DNA of 64,000 bases from an uncultured Cohaesibacter sp. (GCF_963677725.1 NZ_OY782507.1:620001-684000), one strand, 5' to 3'. Positions 1-9,554 are shown, counted from the stretch's first letter. Notes: generated from the sequence alone by a model not told the origin. Translations and numbers: made by a program.

Positions 1-190
<190 letters not shown>

Positions 191-229
191 TCAGGGCGAT
201 TCGTGCAATCTTTGTGCCGAACGAAGCTG

Positions 230-970
230 TTAGTCTTCCAAGGTGAGATCACGGCGGACCGCATCGATGAAATTCTGCCGCAGACCGGGGGCATTTTTGT
301 CAGCCGGACCATAGATGTGCTTTTCGAGAAAAAAGCCGCTTAACCGGAAACCTTGGGCAATTTCGTCAAAGGCGAGACGGTTGGATGCCGCTTGCCCACG
401 CAGGAAAGCCGGCAGGGGTAGCATGCGGTCATGATAGGGCGCGCCCGCCTCCCGGCAGACCGCCCTGCCCGATTTGGGCGAGACATAGATGAGATCATCC
501 GTCACCCCGCTTGCGGCGCATTTGTCCAGCGACAGGCCGTAACCAAGCTCGGACAACAAAGCCAGCTCGTAGCGGACCATCAACTCGCCCGCCACGTCGC
601 CTTCCCTGAATTCATCGACGATCACTTCGAGTGCCTGAAAGAGATAGGGGTGCGGATCGCGTTCGGGCAACAGGCGGGTGAGATCTGCAATGAACTGGAT
701 GCCGTAGGTGCCCATCGGTTTGGCCATCAGGGCGGCGGCTCGTGAGGTGGTCAGCTCAATTGCGAATTGGCCCACATGATTTTCCAACCGCGCGCGCCAA
801 GTGACTGAGAGCCCATTGCCCGGCTGAAGCACCGGCTGAAGCCGCTTGGAACGGCCGCCGCGCACCAGCCCCAGATGCCGACCATGGGTGCGCGTCATCA
901 CTTCCAGCAAAACCGAGGTTTCGCCATGCTTGCGCGTTCCCAAAATGATTGCCTCGTCGGTCCATTCCAT
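230..970 (-). CDS. recO: DNA repair protein RecO
   Basis: RecO loads RecA onto SSB-coated single-stranded DNA in the RecFOR recombination-repair pathway. The 246-residue protein begins MEWTDEAIILGTRKHGETS, the typical RecO start that opens the N-terminal OB fold, followed by LEVMTRTHGRHLGLVRGG. A helical C-terminal half follows. An in-frame start 15 codons upstream gives an extra stretch (MPSLSFCLKSAQSRP) not expected in the family, so the ATG at 968-970 is chosen. The gene lies between era and parC on the same strand. It is separated from era by about 270 bases of hairpin-rich DNA, where tighter packing would be usual. Confidence 0.93.
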   Translation of the reverse strand: MEWTDEAIILGTRKHGETSVLLEVMTRTHGRHLGLVRGGRSKRLQPVLQPGNGLSVTWRARLENHVGQFAIELTTSRAAALMAKPMGTYGIQFIADLTRLLPERDPHPYLFQALEVIVDEFREGDVAGELMVRYELALLSELGYGLSLDKCAASGVTDDLIYVSPKSGRAVCREAGAPYHDRMLPLPAFLRGQAASNRLAFDEIAQGFRLSGFFLEKHIYGPADKNAPGLRQNFIDAVRRDLTLED

Positions 971-1037
971 GGGGCGACTTTGGGCTGATTTGAGACAAAA
1001 GGAAAGAGAGGGCAAGCGTTTTCAAAGCGGCATATTT

Positions 1038-1228
1038 GGCAGGTGCCGCACGCTGTAGGTGTTTTCTTTGAAAACACCTGCCGCTGAGAGGACGGCAGGT
1101 GTGGCAACATCGCTATGCGTTTGGCTTTGCCAAACGCTTGGCTCTCGGTGTTTCTTCGAAACACCTGCCGCTGAAGGACCCGTGTGTGCGGCACCTTCGC
1201 TGTGCGTTTGGCTTTGCCAAACGCTTGG
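1038..1228. repeat. Duplicated two-hairpin repeat between era and recO
   Basis: Two adjacent copies of a unit of about 83 bases are visible, at roughly 1058-1141 and 1147-1228. Each copy holds a first hairpin (1058-1079 with GGTGTTTTC/GAAAACACC arms; 1147-1165 with GGTGTTTC/GAAACACC arms), a linker, and a second hairpin with identical arms GCGTTTGGC/GCCAAACGC and a TTT loop (1117-1137 and 1204-1224). The linkers are diverged copies of each other, and a third partial linker lies at 1038-1055. A further GCCAAACGC at 1229-1237 runs into the era stop codon. None of the hairpins is followed by a T run on the coding strand, so they look more like palindromic repeats or RNA-processing structures than terminators. 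Confidence 0.85.
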
Positions 1229-1236
1229 GCCAAACG

Positions 1237-2172
1237 CTAGACGGGGAAATCGATGCCCATTTCGCGGTAGCGTTCCGGATCGTCGACCCAGCGTTCGCGG
1301 ACCTTAACGAAGAGAAACAGGTGAACCTTGGTCTCCAAGAGTTCCTGCAATTCTTCGCGGGCGGCCATGGAGATCGCCTTGATCGACTTGCCCCCCTTGC
1401 CCAACACAATCATTTTCTGATTGCCGCGTTCGACATAGATGACCTGCTCGATGCGCACCGAACCATCATCTTTCTGCTCCCATTTCTCCGTCTCGACGGT
1501 GGAGGAATAAGGCAGCTCCTGATGGAGGCGCAGGAAAACCTTTTCGCGCGTGATTTCAGAAGCCAGCTGGCGCATGGGCAAATCCGAAATCATGTCTTCA
1601 GGATAGAGCCATGGGCCTTTTGGCATTTGATCGGCGAAATAGTCGAGCAAATCTTCTGTATGGTCGCCATTGAGCGCCGAGACCATGAAGGTTTGATCGA
1701 AGGGCACCGCATCATTGATCTTTTGGGCCAGCGCCAACAAGCTGTCGCGCTTGACCAGATCAATCTTGTTGAGGATCAGCACTCTAGGCAGCTTGATATC
1801 TTCAAGGCGCTCGAGGATTTTCTCGATCTGCTCGGTGACACCTTTACGGGCATCGACAATCAGGCCGATGCAGTCCGCATCCTTGGCGCCCCCCCAAGCG
1901 GTGTTGACCATGGCGGTCTCAAGGCGACGTTTGGGCGCAAAGATACCCGGCGTGTCAACAAAGATGACCTGCTTGTCGTCTTTCAACGCAATGCCACGGA
2001 TCAGCGAACGGGTCGTCTGCACCTTGTGGGTGACGATGGAGACCTTGGAGCCGACAATCTTGTTGACCAAGGTCGACTTGCCCGCATTCGGGGCGCCGAT
2101 CAGGGCGACATAGCCGCATTTGGTCGTCATTTCGGGCAGATCGCCCGGCAGTTGAGAGGATGTATCTGACAT
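1237..2172 (-). CDS. era: GTPase Era
   Basis: Era is an essential GTPase that binds the 3' end of 16S rRNA and helps mature the 30S ribosomal subunit. The 311-residue protein has the P-loop GAPNAGKS at residues 26-33, the G3 motif DTPG, the G4 motif NKID, and a C-terminal KH domain containing VLGKGGKSIKAIS that binds RNA. The start MSDTSSQLPG gives a short N-terminal tail before the G domain. It follows rnc by 31 bases on the same strand, as in most alphaproteobacteria, so the two are probably co-transcribed. RNase III and Era act on the same rRNA. Confidence 0.97.
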   Translation of the reverse strand: MSDTSSQLPGDLPEMTTKCGYVALIGAPNAGKSTLVNKIVGSKVSIVTHKVQTTRSLIRGIALKDDKQVIFVDTPGIFAPKRRLETAMVNTAWGGAKDADCIGLIVDARKGVTEQIEKILERLEDIKLPRVLILNKIDLVKRDSLLALAQKINDAVPFDQTFMVSALNGDHTEDLLDYFADQMPKGPWLYPEDMISDLPMRQLASEITREKVFLRLHQELPYSSTVETEKWEQKDDGSVRIEQVIYVERGNQKMIVLGKGGKSIKAISMAAREELQELLETKVHLFLFVKVRERWVDDPERYREMGIDFPV

Positions 2173-2203
2173 GGATGTCCTTTGTTGAGGTAATCGGGAC
2201 CGA

Positions 2204-2911
2204 TCAACCTTGATCAGTGTCCCACTGTCCTTCTCTAATTAAAATAGTGCGAGCAGCATCTTGCTCGGCAATGCGTTTGGAGGAGCCTTTGCCGGTGGCG
2301 CTTTTCATGCCCGGCACATCCACCCGCAAGGTGAATTCGGGGGCATGGTCAGGGCCAGTGCGTTCAACCATCTTGTAGGTGGGAGGCGGCAATTTCTTGC
2401 CCTGCACCCATTCCTGCAAGGTGGTTTTGGCGTCACGCAACGGGCCGCTCCAATCCAGCATGCGCCTCTTCCAGTAGCGGGAGACGAAATCACGCGCCGG
2501 GTCAAACCCTCCGTCAAGGAAGATGGCACCGATGATGGCTTCGCAAACATCGCCAAGGATGGCGTCCTTTCTGCGTCCGCCAGCCTGCGCTTCTCCCTCG
2601 CCGAGGCGGATGAAGGGACCGATACCGATTTCTCTGGCAATGTCAGCGCAGGTTTCATTGCGCACCAGACCATTGAACCGACGGGCCAATTCTCCTTCAT
2701 CAGCCTTGGGGAAGGCATGCAACAGCATATCAGCGATGGTTACCGCCAAGACGCGGTCACCAAGAAATTCGTGACGTTGGTAGGTTTCCTCCACCTGAAG
2801 TTTTGGAGATGCAACCAGACTCGTATGGCTAAGGGCCTTGTCCAGATGGTTCTTGTCACGAAATTGGTAGCCGAGGAGCTCTTCGAGCTGTCCGACATCT
2901 TTCTTTCGCAT
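2204..2911 (-). CDS. rnc: Ribonuclease III
   Basis: RNase III cleaves double-stranded RNA, including the rRNA precursor. The 235-residue protein has the signature HEFLGDRVL at residues 47-55 and DVCEAIIGAIFLDGG from residue 121. D52, D121 and E124 keep the spacing of the E. coli catalytic residues D45, D114 and E117. A double-stranded RNA-binding domain fills the last 70 residues (KTTLQEWVQ, GKGSSKRIAEQDAA). It sits upstream of era. A terminator lies between lepB and this gene, so rnc-era may have its own promoter in the 145 bases before the start. Confidence 0.97.
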   Translation of the reverse strand: MRKKDVGQLEELLGYQFRDKNHLDKALSHTSLVASPKLQVEETYQRHEFLGDRVLAVTIADMLLHAFPKADEGELARRFNGLVRNETCADIAREIGIGPFIRLGEGEAQAGGRRKDAILGDVCEAIIGAIFLDGGFDPARDFVSRYWKRRMLDWSGPLRDAKTTLQEWVQGKKLPPPTYKMVERTGPDHAPEFTLRVDVPGMKSATGKGSSKRIAEQDAARTILIREGQWDTDQG

Positions 2912-3054
2912 GGATTTTTCCAGTTTCTGTCAGCGTTGAGGAGGTCTTGCATTGTGCCGTACTCTGACGCAAACAACAATGCCGCGCAGATTGTCTACGC
3001 GGCACGCCTGCTTTTCAGAGTTTGAGCTGTTGTATCATTTTTTGCCGCGGGGTC

Positions 3055-3085
3055 AATAAAAAGTGTTAGCCGTCACTAACACTTT
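3055..3085 (-). terminator. Intrinsic terminator after lepB
   Basis: A perfect 10-bp stem, AAAGTGTTAG (3060-3069) and CTAACACTTT (3076-3085), with a 6-base loop is followed on the minus strand by TTATT. It lies about 40 bases past the lepB stop and separates lepB from rnc. Confidence 0.75.
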
Positions 3086-3126
3086 AAAATTGCACATTCG
3101 GTTCTTACCCCATTTCAACAGCAAAA

Positions 3127-3876
3127 TCAGAGGCCTGTGAACCAACGGTCCCAGCGCGCAGCGCTTGGCCATTTCCAGACTTGCCACGGGGCGCTGCCCT
3201 GTTCGATTGAGAAGAAGATCACCTGAGCCTTACCAATCAAGTTTTCATAAGGCACGTAGCCAACCGAACTCAGCACGCGGCTGTCAGAGGAATTGTCCCG
3301 ATTGTCGCCCATCATGAAATAATGGCCTTTTGGCACTTCATAAACGGAGGTGTTGTCGAGATAGTTGTTTGGCCGGATGTCCAGCGTATCGTAGCTAACA
3401 CCATTGGGCAGGGTTTCGCGATAGCGCATAACGCGGCTTTTTCGACCCTGGCTGTCTGTCTCGATGAAATCTTCAACCCGCTCGCGTTTGACTGCAGACC
3501 CATTGATATAGAGCTGGCCGTCGATCATCTGGATCTTGTCGCCGGGCAAGCCGATGACGCGTTTGATATAGTCGGTGCTATTGTCGCGTGGCAGTTTGAA
3601 AACAACCACATCCCCGCGCTCTGGTTCGCTCCCCATGATCCGGCCGGAGAAAAGCGGCAGACCGAACGGAATGGAATAGCGGCTATAGCCGTAGCTATAT
3701 TTCGAGACGAAGAGATAGTCGCCAACGAGCAAAGTCGACTTCATCGAACCCGATGGAATGGAAAAAGGCTGGAATAGAAGCGTGCGGACGACGAGCGCCA
3801 GCAACAGTGCCTGAATAATAACCTTGATGGTATCACCCAGGCCGCTATCGGTTTCTTTCATGCTTTCGTCAGACAC
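3127..3876 (-). CDS. lepB: Signal peptidase I
   Basis: This membrane serine protease removes signal peptides from exported proteins. A transmembrane segment (VIIQALLLALVVRTLLF) is followed by SIPSGSM, which holds the catalytic serine. The lysine box YIKRVIGLPGD and the late motif MGDNRDNSSDSR complete the family pattern. An ATG exists 54 codons upstream, but those residues (rich in Arg, Asp and Glu, no domain) are unlike any LepB. I prefer the GTG whose first base is 3876, which gives VSDESMKETDSG and has GAGAAG upstream; the ATG at 3859-3861 is the other candidate. The gene follows acpS and DUF2062 in a common rhizobial order. Confidence 0.94.
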   Translation of the reverse strand: MSDESMKETDSGLGDTIKVIIQALLLALVVRTLLFQPFSIPSGSMKSTLLVGDYLFVSKYSYGYSRYSIPFGLPLFSGRIMGSEPERGDVVVFKLPRDNSTDYIKRVIGLPGDKIQMIDGQLYINGSAVKRERVEDFIETDSQGRKSRVMRYRETLPNGVSYDTLDIRPNNYLDNTSVYEVPKGHYFMMGDNRDNSSDSRVLSSVGYVPYENLIGKAQVIFFSIEQGSAPWQVWKWPSAARWDRWFTGL

Positions 3877-4143
3877 GTCACTTCTCTTTTCTACTTGTCT
3901 TCCTACCATCGGTCGCGCATTGGCACCCTCCGGTCGAGCCATCATTTCGGGCCAATATGTGGCGGAATCTTCGCCTGTTTGGCCAATGTCATTTTTGTCA
4001 TAGCGAGCCAGAGTGCCGTTGACAATCTTCAACTTCACTGAAGCGCAAAGTCACGGTCTGTTGTGAATATTGTGAGGCAAATGGCGCGCAGAAGGCGCTT
4101 TTCCTCAGGTAATTGTCACAATCTGCCCGAAATCGGGGCCTGC

Positions 4144-4545
4144 TCACAGGATCGGGTTGGCGGAAATGATCACATAGGCCTGCGCGAGAGGGTGCTCATC
4201 GGTGATGGTGAGGTCGATTTGCGGCTCATAGCCTTCCGGGATCATTGACAGCAACCGCTCATGGGCACCGCCGGTCAGCACCATGGTCGGTTTGCCCGAG
4301 GACAGGTTGGAAACACCCATATCCTTCCAGTAGACCCCATGGGAAAGCCCGGTGCCAAGTGCCTTGGAACAGGCTTCCTTGGCTGCAAATCGCTTGGCAT
4401 AGGATGCGGCCCGTTGGGCTTTGCGCTCTGAGCGGGCAATTTCCTTATCGGTAAAGATGCGTTGAATGAACCGGTCGCCAAAGCGCTCCAGAGACCGCTC
4501 GATGCGACGGATATCAATCAGATCATTGCCTGTACCGATAATCAT
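4144..4545 (-). CDS. acpS: Holo-[acyl-carrier-protein] synthase
   Basis: AcpS transfers the 4'-phosphopantetheine group from CoA to apo-acyl carrier protein, switching on fatty-acid synthesis. The 133-residue protein shows [13 protein letters not shown] at the N terminus and [15 protein letters not shown] near residue 52. D8 and E57 correspond to the magnesium-binding D9 and E58 of the E. coli enzyme. The length is normal for the family. It lies between lepB and the DUF2062 gene on the same strand. The pdxJ gene often found beside acpS is not here. Confidence 0.96.
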   Translation of the reverse strand: MIIGTGNDLIDIRRIERSLERFGDRFIQRIFTDKEIARSERKAQRAASYAKRFAAKEACSKALGTGLSHGVYWKDMGVSNLSSGKPTMVLTGGAHERLLSMIPEGYEPQIDLTITDEHPLAQAYVIISANPIL

Positions 4546-4621
4546 GAAGACCTCTTGTGGCCTCTATTCGGCCATCCAGTGCTTGGGCAATCCGGGCGGT
4601 TGGCCCGTCCCATGGCGCATC

Positions 4622-5230
4622 CTAAGCAGATTGCGTCGTGGAATGCTTGCCGTCATGCTCCGCAATCGCCTTGCGCCAGCGACCCGCCTCATAGGCGCGC
4701 CGGGCAAGCATGGCCTTGCGGCGGTTTTGATAGGCAAGGGCTGCCTTGCGCGTGAAGTAATAGAAGATGAGGGCAAATACCAAACCAACCGGAACAGCAC
4801 CAACAGCCATCACTTCAATGGTCGGCCAGATCGACGAGAAGGATTCGGTCAATAGATCATGCTTGAGGGTGCTCAATTGGCCATGGATGGCATCCTTGCC
4901 AAGCAAGAAACAACCGGTGGTGTAGGTCGCCCCCCAAATGAAGGGAAACGTGATCGGATTGCCGACGCCGGTTCCAATTGCGGCAGCAAGCATGTTGCCG
5001 CCAATGAGGAAGGCAATGGCCCAACTGATGATAAAATGAAATCCAAGGAAGGGTGTGAAGGATGTGAAGACCCCGGCAGCAACACCGGCCGCGATCATAT
5101 AGGGAGACCCAGACAGACGCAGAATACGTTTGACGAAATATTTTCCCGACCGCATCCAGTTCCGGCGCGGCCAAAAAAAGATCCGCACGCGTTCGGCGAA
5201 AGATGGCTTGTCTCTGCGGCCAAATAGCAC
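4622..5230 (-). CDS. DUF2062 membrane protein
   Basis: This 202-residue protein belongs to the DUF2062 family, recognised by RLSGSPYMIAAGVAAGVFTSF and the following TPFLGFHF, and by GNPITFPFIWG. Two or three hydrophobic segments (about 45-65, 72-95 and 135-160) indicate an inner-membrane protein. The C terminus is basic and cytoplasmic in character. The function of the family is not known to me. It conventionally lies between rsh and acpS in Rhizobiales, and that order is kept here. A gap of about 250 bases separates it from rsh, where some relatives carry pyrE. Confidence 0.88.
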   Translation of the reverse strand: MLFGRRDKPSFAERVRIFFWPRRNWMRSGKYFVKRILRLSGSPYMIAAGVAAGVFTSFTPFLGFHFIISWAIAFLIGGNMLAAAIGTGVGNPITFPFIWGATYTTGCFLLGKDAIHGQLSTLKHDLLTESFSSIWPTIEVMAVGAVPVGLVFALIFYYFTRKAALAYQNRRKAMLARRAYEAGRWRKAIAEHDGKHSTTQSA

Positions 5231-5484
5231 TGTTTCTAATCCTCACCCAATGGTTGGCCCCAAAGGGCCCACAGGTCGATACTTATAGTCCGAACCGGGA
5301 CTTTTTCCAGTATGGTTTTGGTATCATAATAGGTAATCGCAAATTTTTTCCTGACAAGGGAATGCATATTCACATTGATGAGACGCGCCTGTGGGTCAAG
5401 CAGGTGTCTCATATGGTCATTTATTGCTCAATATCAGGCATTGCTCAATTTCAGACGCGATTTCGCTTTTATTGCTACCGATCA

Positions 5485-7743
5485 TCAGTTGGAACGCGCT
5501 GCGTGGGAAACGCTTTTCTTGGCACGGATCTGCTCGATGATTCGGTTGAGATGATTGAGATTCCAGACCGATAGATCGATGATCATTTCAAAGAAGTCGC
5601 TAACCTTGTGTTCCATCTTGATATTTTCGATGTTGCCGTCATTCTCGCCTATGATTGTGGCAATTTCACCAAGGGTGCCCGGTTCATTGATCATGCTGAC
5701 TTCAATTCTGGCCGGGAAGCGATCGGAATTTTCTTCATCAATATCCCAACGGACGTCAAGCCAGCGTTCCGGACTGTCGTCAAACTGGCTGAGCGCCGGG
5801 CTATGGATCGGGTAGATGGTCACCCCCTGCCCCGGATTGAGAATACCGACAATCCGGTCACCGGGCACAGCGCCGCCGTCCGGGTCGAACTGAACAGGCA
5901 GATTGCCAGACAGACCACGAATGGGGATCGAGGCCTCCTCTTCTTGCGAAGCCTTATCGGGATCACGCCGTACACTAGAACCGGGGATGCGAAATTTCAT
6001 GGCATTGGCATGCTTGAGGCCAAACCAGCCTTCGCTCCGATCGCCATTGTCCGCTCGCAGCCCCCCAGAGGAAGTGGCGCGCTGATCCTGATAATCCGGG
6101 AAGACCGCTTCAATCACCGTGCGGGATTGCAACTCTCCGCGGCCAACGGCCGCCAGCACATCGCCAACACCCAGATACCCCAAGCGGGACAAAGCCAGTT
6201 TAATCTGATCTTCGTTATAGTCCTGATCCGCGCGCTTGAAGGCATTGCGCAGGATCTGTTCGCCAAGCCCGGCATATTGGGCGCGGACAGCCGATCTTGT
6301 GGAGCGCCGGATTGCAGCGCGCGCCTTGCCGGTCACCACAATGCTTTCCCAAGCGGCGGGCGGTGTCTGGGCTTTTGACGTGATGATTTCGACCTCGTCA
6401 CCATTGGCCAACTCGGTCACCAACGGCATTATGGCCCCATTGATCTTGCAGCCTACACAGGTATTGCCAATGCCCGTATGGACTGCATAGGCAAAGTCGA
6501 TGGGGATCGCGCCACGTGGCAAGGCGATCAGGCGGCCTTTGGGCGTGAAACAGAAGACCTGATCCTGAAACAGCTCAAGCTTGGTATGTTCGAGAAACTC
6601 TTCTGCTGTGTCTCCCGATGACAAGAGCTCAACCGTATGCCTCAGCCAGGCATAGGCATTGCTGTCACGGGCAAGCTTTGACAGGGAGCGCCCGCCCTTG
6701 GTCTTGCCTGTGATATCCTTGTAGAGCGCATGGGCCGCAACACCATATTCGGCGAACTGATGCATTTCGTGGGTGCGAATCTGAAGCTCGACCCTCTGGC
6801 GACCGGGGCCAATCACCGTGGTGTGGATGGAGCGATAATCATTCGGTTTCGGCGTTGAGATATAGTCCTTGAAGCGCCCCGGAACGGTTGGCCAGAAGGT
6901 ATGAACAATGCCAAGTGCTTGATAACAGGATTCAATATCTGGCACCAACACCCGGAAAGCATAGATGTCGGAAAGCTGCTCAAAGCCGATTGATTGACGC
7001 TGCATCTTGCGGAAAATCGAATAGGCTTTTTTCTCGCGACCGGACACGCGGGCAACCATCCCCTTCTCTTCGAAGGTGCGTTGCAGATCGCCACCAATTT
7101 CCTCGATGAGGGTCTGGTTGCGCTCTCGCATGTCGTCGAGCTTTTCCGAAATCGCTTCATAGGCTTCTGGATTGACATATTTGAAGGACAGGCCTTCCAG
7201 TTCCTCACGAATATCCTGCATGCCCATGCGTTCGGCCAGCGGCGCATAGATATCAATGGTTTCCTGCGCGATGCGGTGGCGTTTATGCTCGGGGACAAAA
7301 TGCAGGGTGCGCATATTGTGCAGGCGATCAGCCAGCTTGACGATCAGAACACGCACGTCATCGGAAATGGCCAGCAGCAATTTGCGCAGGTTTTCCGCCT
7401 GCTTGGTGCGTTTTGAAACCAGATCGAGCTGGGCGATCTTGGTCAGACCTTCCACCAGCTTGCCGATTTCCTCACCGAACAAATGATCAAGCTCTGCGCG
7501 GGTGGCGTCGGTGTCTTCGAGCGTGTCATGCAACAGGCCGACCGCGATGGTGCCATCGTCCAGACGCAAATCTGTCAAAATGCCAGCCACTTCAAGCGGA
7601 TGCAGAAAATACGGATCACCGGAGGCACGCTTTTGCGATCCATGTTTTTGCATGGAATAGACATAGGCCTTGTTCAGCAAAGCCTCATCAGCGTTTGGAT
7701 TGTAGCTTGAAACACGTTCCACAAGCTCATACTGACGCATCAT
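5485..7743 (-). CDS. rsh: Bifunctional (p)ppGpp synthetase/hydrolase (RSH, stringent response)
   Basis: This 752-residue protein makes and degrades the alarmone (p)ppGpp. The N-terminal HD hydrolase domain has FLHPLEVAGIL and the HD pair H72-D73 in LLHDTLEDTDA, so hydrolysis should be intact. A synthetase domain follows, with RFKDYISTPKPNDYRSIHT and VELQIRT. Next come a TGS domain (VFCFTPKGRLIALPRGA) and a C-terminal ACT domain (EVSMINEPGTLGEIATIIGE). Alphaproteobacteria usually have this single RSH enzyme, often annotated relA or spoT. The start may be Met1 or Met2 three bases later. It lies downstream of rpoZ on the same strand; omega is a ppGpp-binding partner in RNA polymerase, which makes the pairing sensible. 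Confidence 0.96.
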   Translation of the reverse strand: MMRQYELVERVSSYNPNADEALLNKAYVYSMQKHGSQKRASGDPYFLHPLEVAGILTDLRLDDGTIAVGLLHDTLEDTDATRAELDHLFGEEIGKLVEGLTKIAQLDLVSKRTKQAENLRKLLLAISDDVRVLIVKLADRLHNMRTLHFVPEHKRHRIAQETIDIYAPLAERMGMQDIREELEGLSFKYVNPEAYEAISEKLDDMRERNQTLIEEIGGDLQRTFEEKGMVARVSGREKKAYSIFRKMQRQSIGFEQLSDIYAFRVLVPDIESCYQALGIVHTFWPTVPGRFKDYISTPKPNDYRSIHTTVIGPGRQRVELQIRTHEMHQFAEYGVAAHALYKDITGKTKGGRSLSKLARDSNAYAWLRHTVELLSSGDTAEEFLEHTKLELFQDQVFCFTPKGRLIALPRGAIPIDFAYAVHTGIGNTCVGCKINGAIMPLVTELANGDEVEIITSKAQTPPAAWESIVVTGKARAAIRRSTRSAVRAQYAGLGEQILRNAFKRADQDYNEDQIKLALSRLGYLGVGDVLAAVGRGELQSRTVIEAVFPDYQDQRATSSGGLRADNGDRSEGWFGLKHANAMKFRIPGSSVRRDPDKASQEEEASIPIRGLSGNLPVQFDPDGGAVPGDRIVGILNPGQGVTIYPIHSPALSQFDDSPERWLDVRWDIDEENSDRFPARIEVSMINEPGTLGEIATIIGENDGNIENIKMEHKVSDFFEMIIDLSVWNLNHLNRIIEQIRAKKSVSHAARSN

Positions 7744-7965
7744 GGTCGAAATTGGTCCTGACTGTCTGATTATCCGAAATCGGAAAAAGCGGAAGAATCC
7801 GTCTCACCGCATTAGGCGGGAGCATCCGTTCACAATAGGTGAAAGGCCACAAAAAAGGCAAGCGGCTTGATACCTATCCATTGGCGCTTCTTTCGGTGCA
7901 GACCTCTCGTGGTTTCTCGGATCGATCCACGGAACGCAAGGCAGAAACAAAGGCGCGGTCCCAAC

Positions 7966-7996
7966 AAAAAAAGCGATCCAGGTGGACCGCTTTTTT
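7966..7996 (-). terminator. Intrinsic terminator after rpoZ
   Basis: On the minus strand the stem AAAAAAGCGGTCCA pairs with TGGATCGCTTTTTT (one G-T pair) around a 2-base loop and is followed by a run of seven T. It lies just past the rpoZ stop, so rsh probably depends on a promoter in 7744-7965. Confidence 0.85.
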
Positions 7997-8020
7997 AAAA
8001 TTTTTCGATGATAACCAGCC

Positions 8021-8425
8021 TTAGTCGTCGGTGCGATCTGGCGGCACGAGGCTTTCAAGGCCACGCAGCAGTTCTTCTTCGGACATCTGGTCGAACACGA
8101 CTTCGCTCTTTGGTTCGGAGAGAACGTCATCATATTCGGTGGTCGCAGCATCATCAGCGGTGATCATCTGGACTTCTTCAGTCTCAGGCTCATCCACTTC
8201 AACATATTTCTGCAGGGAGTGAATGAGATCTTCCTTCAAGTCACCCGGGGATACGGTCTCATCTGCGATTTCGCGCAGGGCCACAACCGGGTTCTTGTCG
8301 TTGTCGCGATCAAGCGTAATGGAAGATCCGCTTGAAATCATGCGAGCGCGATGGCTGGACAGCAGCACAAGTTCAAAACGATTTTCAACTTTATCTACGC
8401 AGTCCTCAACGGTCACGCGTGCCAT
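8021..8425 (-). CDS. rpoZ: RNA polymerase omega subunit
   Basis: Omega helps RNA polymerase assembly and carries part of a ppGpp site in proteobacteria. The 134-residue protein begins [20 protein letters not shown] and continues [13 protein letters not shown], the family core, with [14 protein letters not shown] completing the conserved domain by residue 60. The remaining 70 residues are acidic (many Glu and Asp) as in other alphaproteobacterial omegas. A good ribosome site, AGGAGA, lies just before the ATG. It is divergent from the NYN gene and upstream of rsh. Confidence 0.96.
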   Translation of the reverse strand: MARVTVEDCVDKVENRFELVLLSSHRARMISSGSSITLDRDNDKNPVVALREIADETVSPGDLKEDLIHSLQKYVEVDEPETEEVQMITADDAATTEYDDVLSEPKSEVVFDQMSEEELLRGLESLVPPDRTDD

Positions 8426-8798
8426 AGACTATCTCCTGATTGGGGGGATTCGTTCCTCTCAATAAAGGCAAATGGGTCCATTGACAAGAGAGGCGTAGCA
8501 GAATTTGCCATTTTGTTTATGGTTTTTTATCGCCGAGGGGAAGCGTTTCTGATATTATATCTGAAAAAGATGTCGTTTTTGCGCTTATTGTCAAATTCTT
8601 GATAGTTATCAGTTGCAGTTCCCTATAAGGTATGAATCGATTTAATTTCTTGTGATTGCGCCATTAGAATGTCTCAAAACATAGTGGTTTGGAATTATTT
8701 GATTTATTTAAATGGCAATTGCCGCCATTTATACTTCAATGCCATTTATTCCCGCACGGAATTAAATCCAATGAGAACCAGCATAAGAAGGAAAGTCC
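8426..8798. other. AT-rich divergent intergenic region rpoZ / NYN gene
   Basis: These 373 bases separate two divergent genes and must hold both promoters. The half nearest the NYN gene (8500-8770) is strikingly AT-rich compared with flanking genes. I see no RNA gene or convincing open frame. A plausible ribosome site (AAGGAAAG at 8788-8795) serves the GTG start at 8799. Confidence 0.6.
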
Positions 8799-9386
8799 GT
8801 GTTTGATCCTCGCGAAAAGGTTGCGCTCTTTATAGATGGAGCCAATCTATATGCAACAACAAAGACACTTGGTTTCGATATCGACTATAAGCGTCTCTTG
8901 AAGGAATTCCGTGGCAAAGGCTATTTGCTGCGAACCTACTATTATACAGCACTGGCTGAAGATCAGGAATATTCTTCCATTCGTCCTTTGATCGATTGGC
9001 TCGACTATAACGGCTATCATGTGGTCACCAAGCCGACAAAGGAATTCACAGATTCCACCGGTCGCCGCAAGATCAAAGGCAACATGGATATCGAACTGAC
9101 CATCGATGCGATGGAACTGGTCGAGTATGTTGATCACTTTGTGATCTTTTCCGGCGATGGTGATTTCCGCAAACTGGTCGAAGCGCTACAGCGGCGTGGC
9201 CGCAAGGTCAGTGTGGTATCCACCATGTCGACTCAACCGCCAATGATTGCCGACGAGTTGCGTCGTCAGGCTGACCATTTTATCGACCTTGCCCACATTG
9301 CGGACCGCATTGGTCGGGAAAGTGGCGAACGCCAACAGCGTGCGCCGGTTGAAGACGATTACGAAGATCAGGATTTCGAAGATTGA
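8799..9386 (+). CDS. NYN (LabA-like, PIN-fold) domain protein
   Basis: The 195-residue protein starts MFDPREKVALFIDGANLY. The IDGANLY motif, IDYKRLLKEFRG, KGNMDIELTIDAM and FSGDGDFRKLVEALQRRG are hallmarks of NYN/LabA proteins. These have a PIN-like nuclease fold with clustered acidic residues (the D of IDGAN, the D of NMDIELTID and the D pair of SGDGDF are all present). A predicted RNase role is known for the fold, but the target here is unknown. The tail (residues 175-195) is very acidic. Translation appears to start at GTG. It is divergent from rpoZ, a neighbourhood that recurs in Rhizobiales. Confidence 0.9.
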   Translation: MFDPREKVALFIDGANLYATTKTLGFDIDYKRLLKEFRGKGYLLRTYYYTALAEDQEYSSIRPLIDWLDYNGYHVVTKPTKEFTDSTGRRKIKGNMDIELTIDAMELVEYVDHFVIFSGDGDFRKLVEALQRRGRKVSVVSTMSTQPPMIADELRRQADHFIDLAHIADRIGRESGERQQRAPVEDDYEDQDFED

Positions 9387-9424
9387 TATCCCCAATCAGT
9401 CTTTGACGCCATTTCTTCAATAAC

Positions 9425-9453
9425 AAAAGCCCGGCCGAAAGCCGGGCTTTTTT
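9425..9453 (+). terminator. Intrinsic terminator after NYN gene
   Basis: AAAAGCCCGGC (9425-9435) pairs with GCCGGGCTTTT (9441-9451) and ends in six T. It lies 38 bases past the stop. Confidence 0.9.
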
Positions 9454-9554
9454 CATTGTTCTACAAAATCAATCAAAAAGGGATGCGATAGTCGATCGAC
9501 ATTTGATCGAACCGCCCTCTCCTTTTGCGCTCATCCTTTCGCGCGCTGTCAGGA

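Noticed and set aside
1038-1228. Possible CRISPR-like repeat array
   Set aside because: Only two units, long palindromic stems, diverged linkers and no cas genes; better described as a duplicated hairpin element.
1099-2169. Long plus-strand open frame opposite era
   Set aside because: It mirrors the era coding strand codon by codon, its translation matches no family, and the minus-strand Era motifs are complete.
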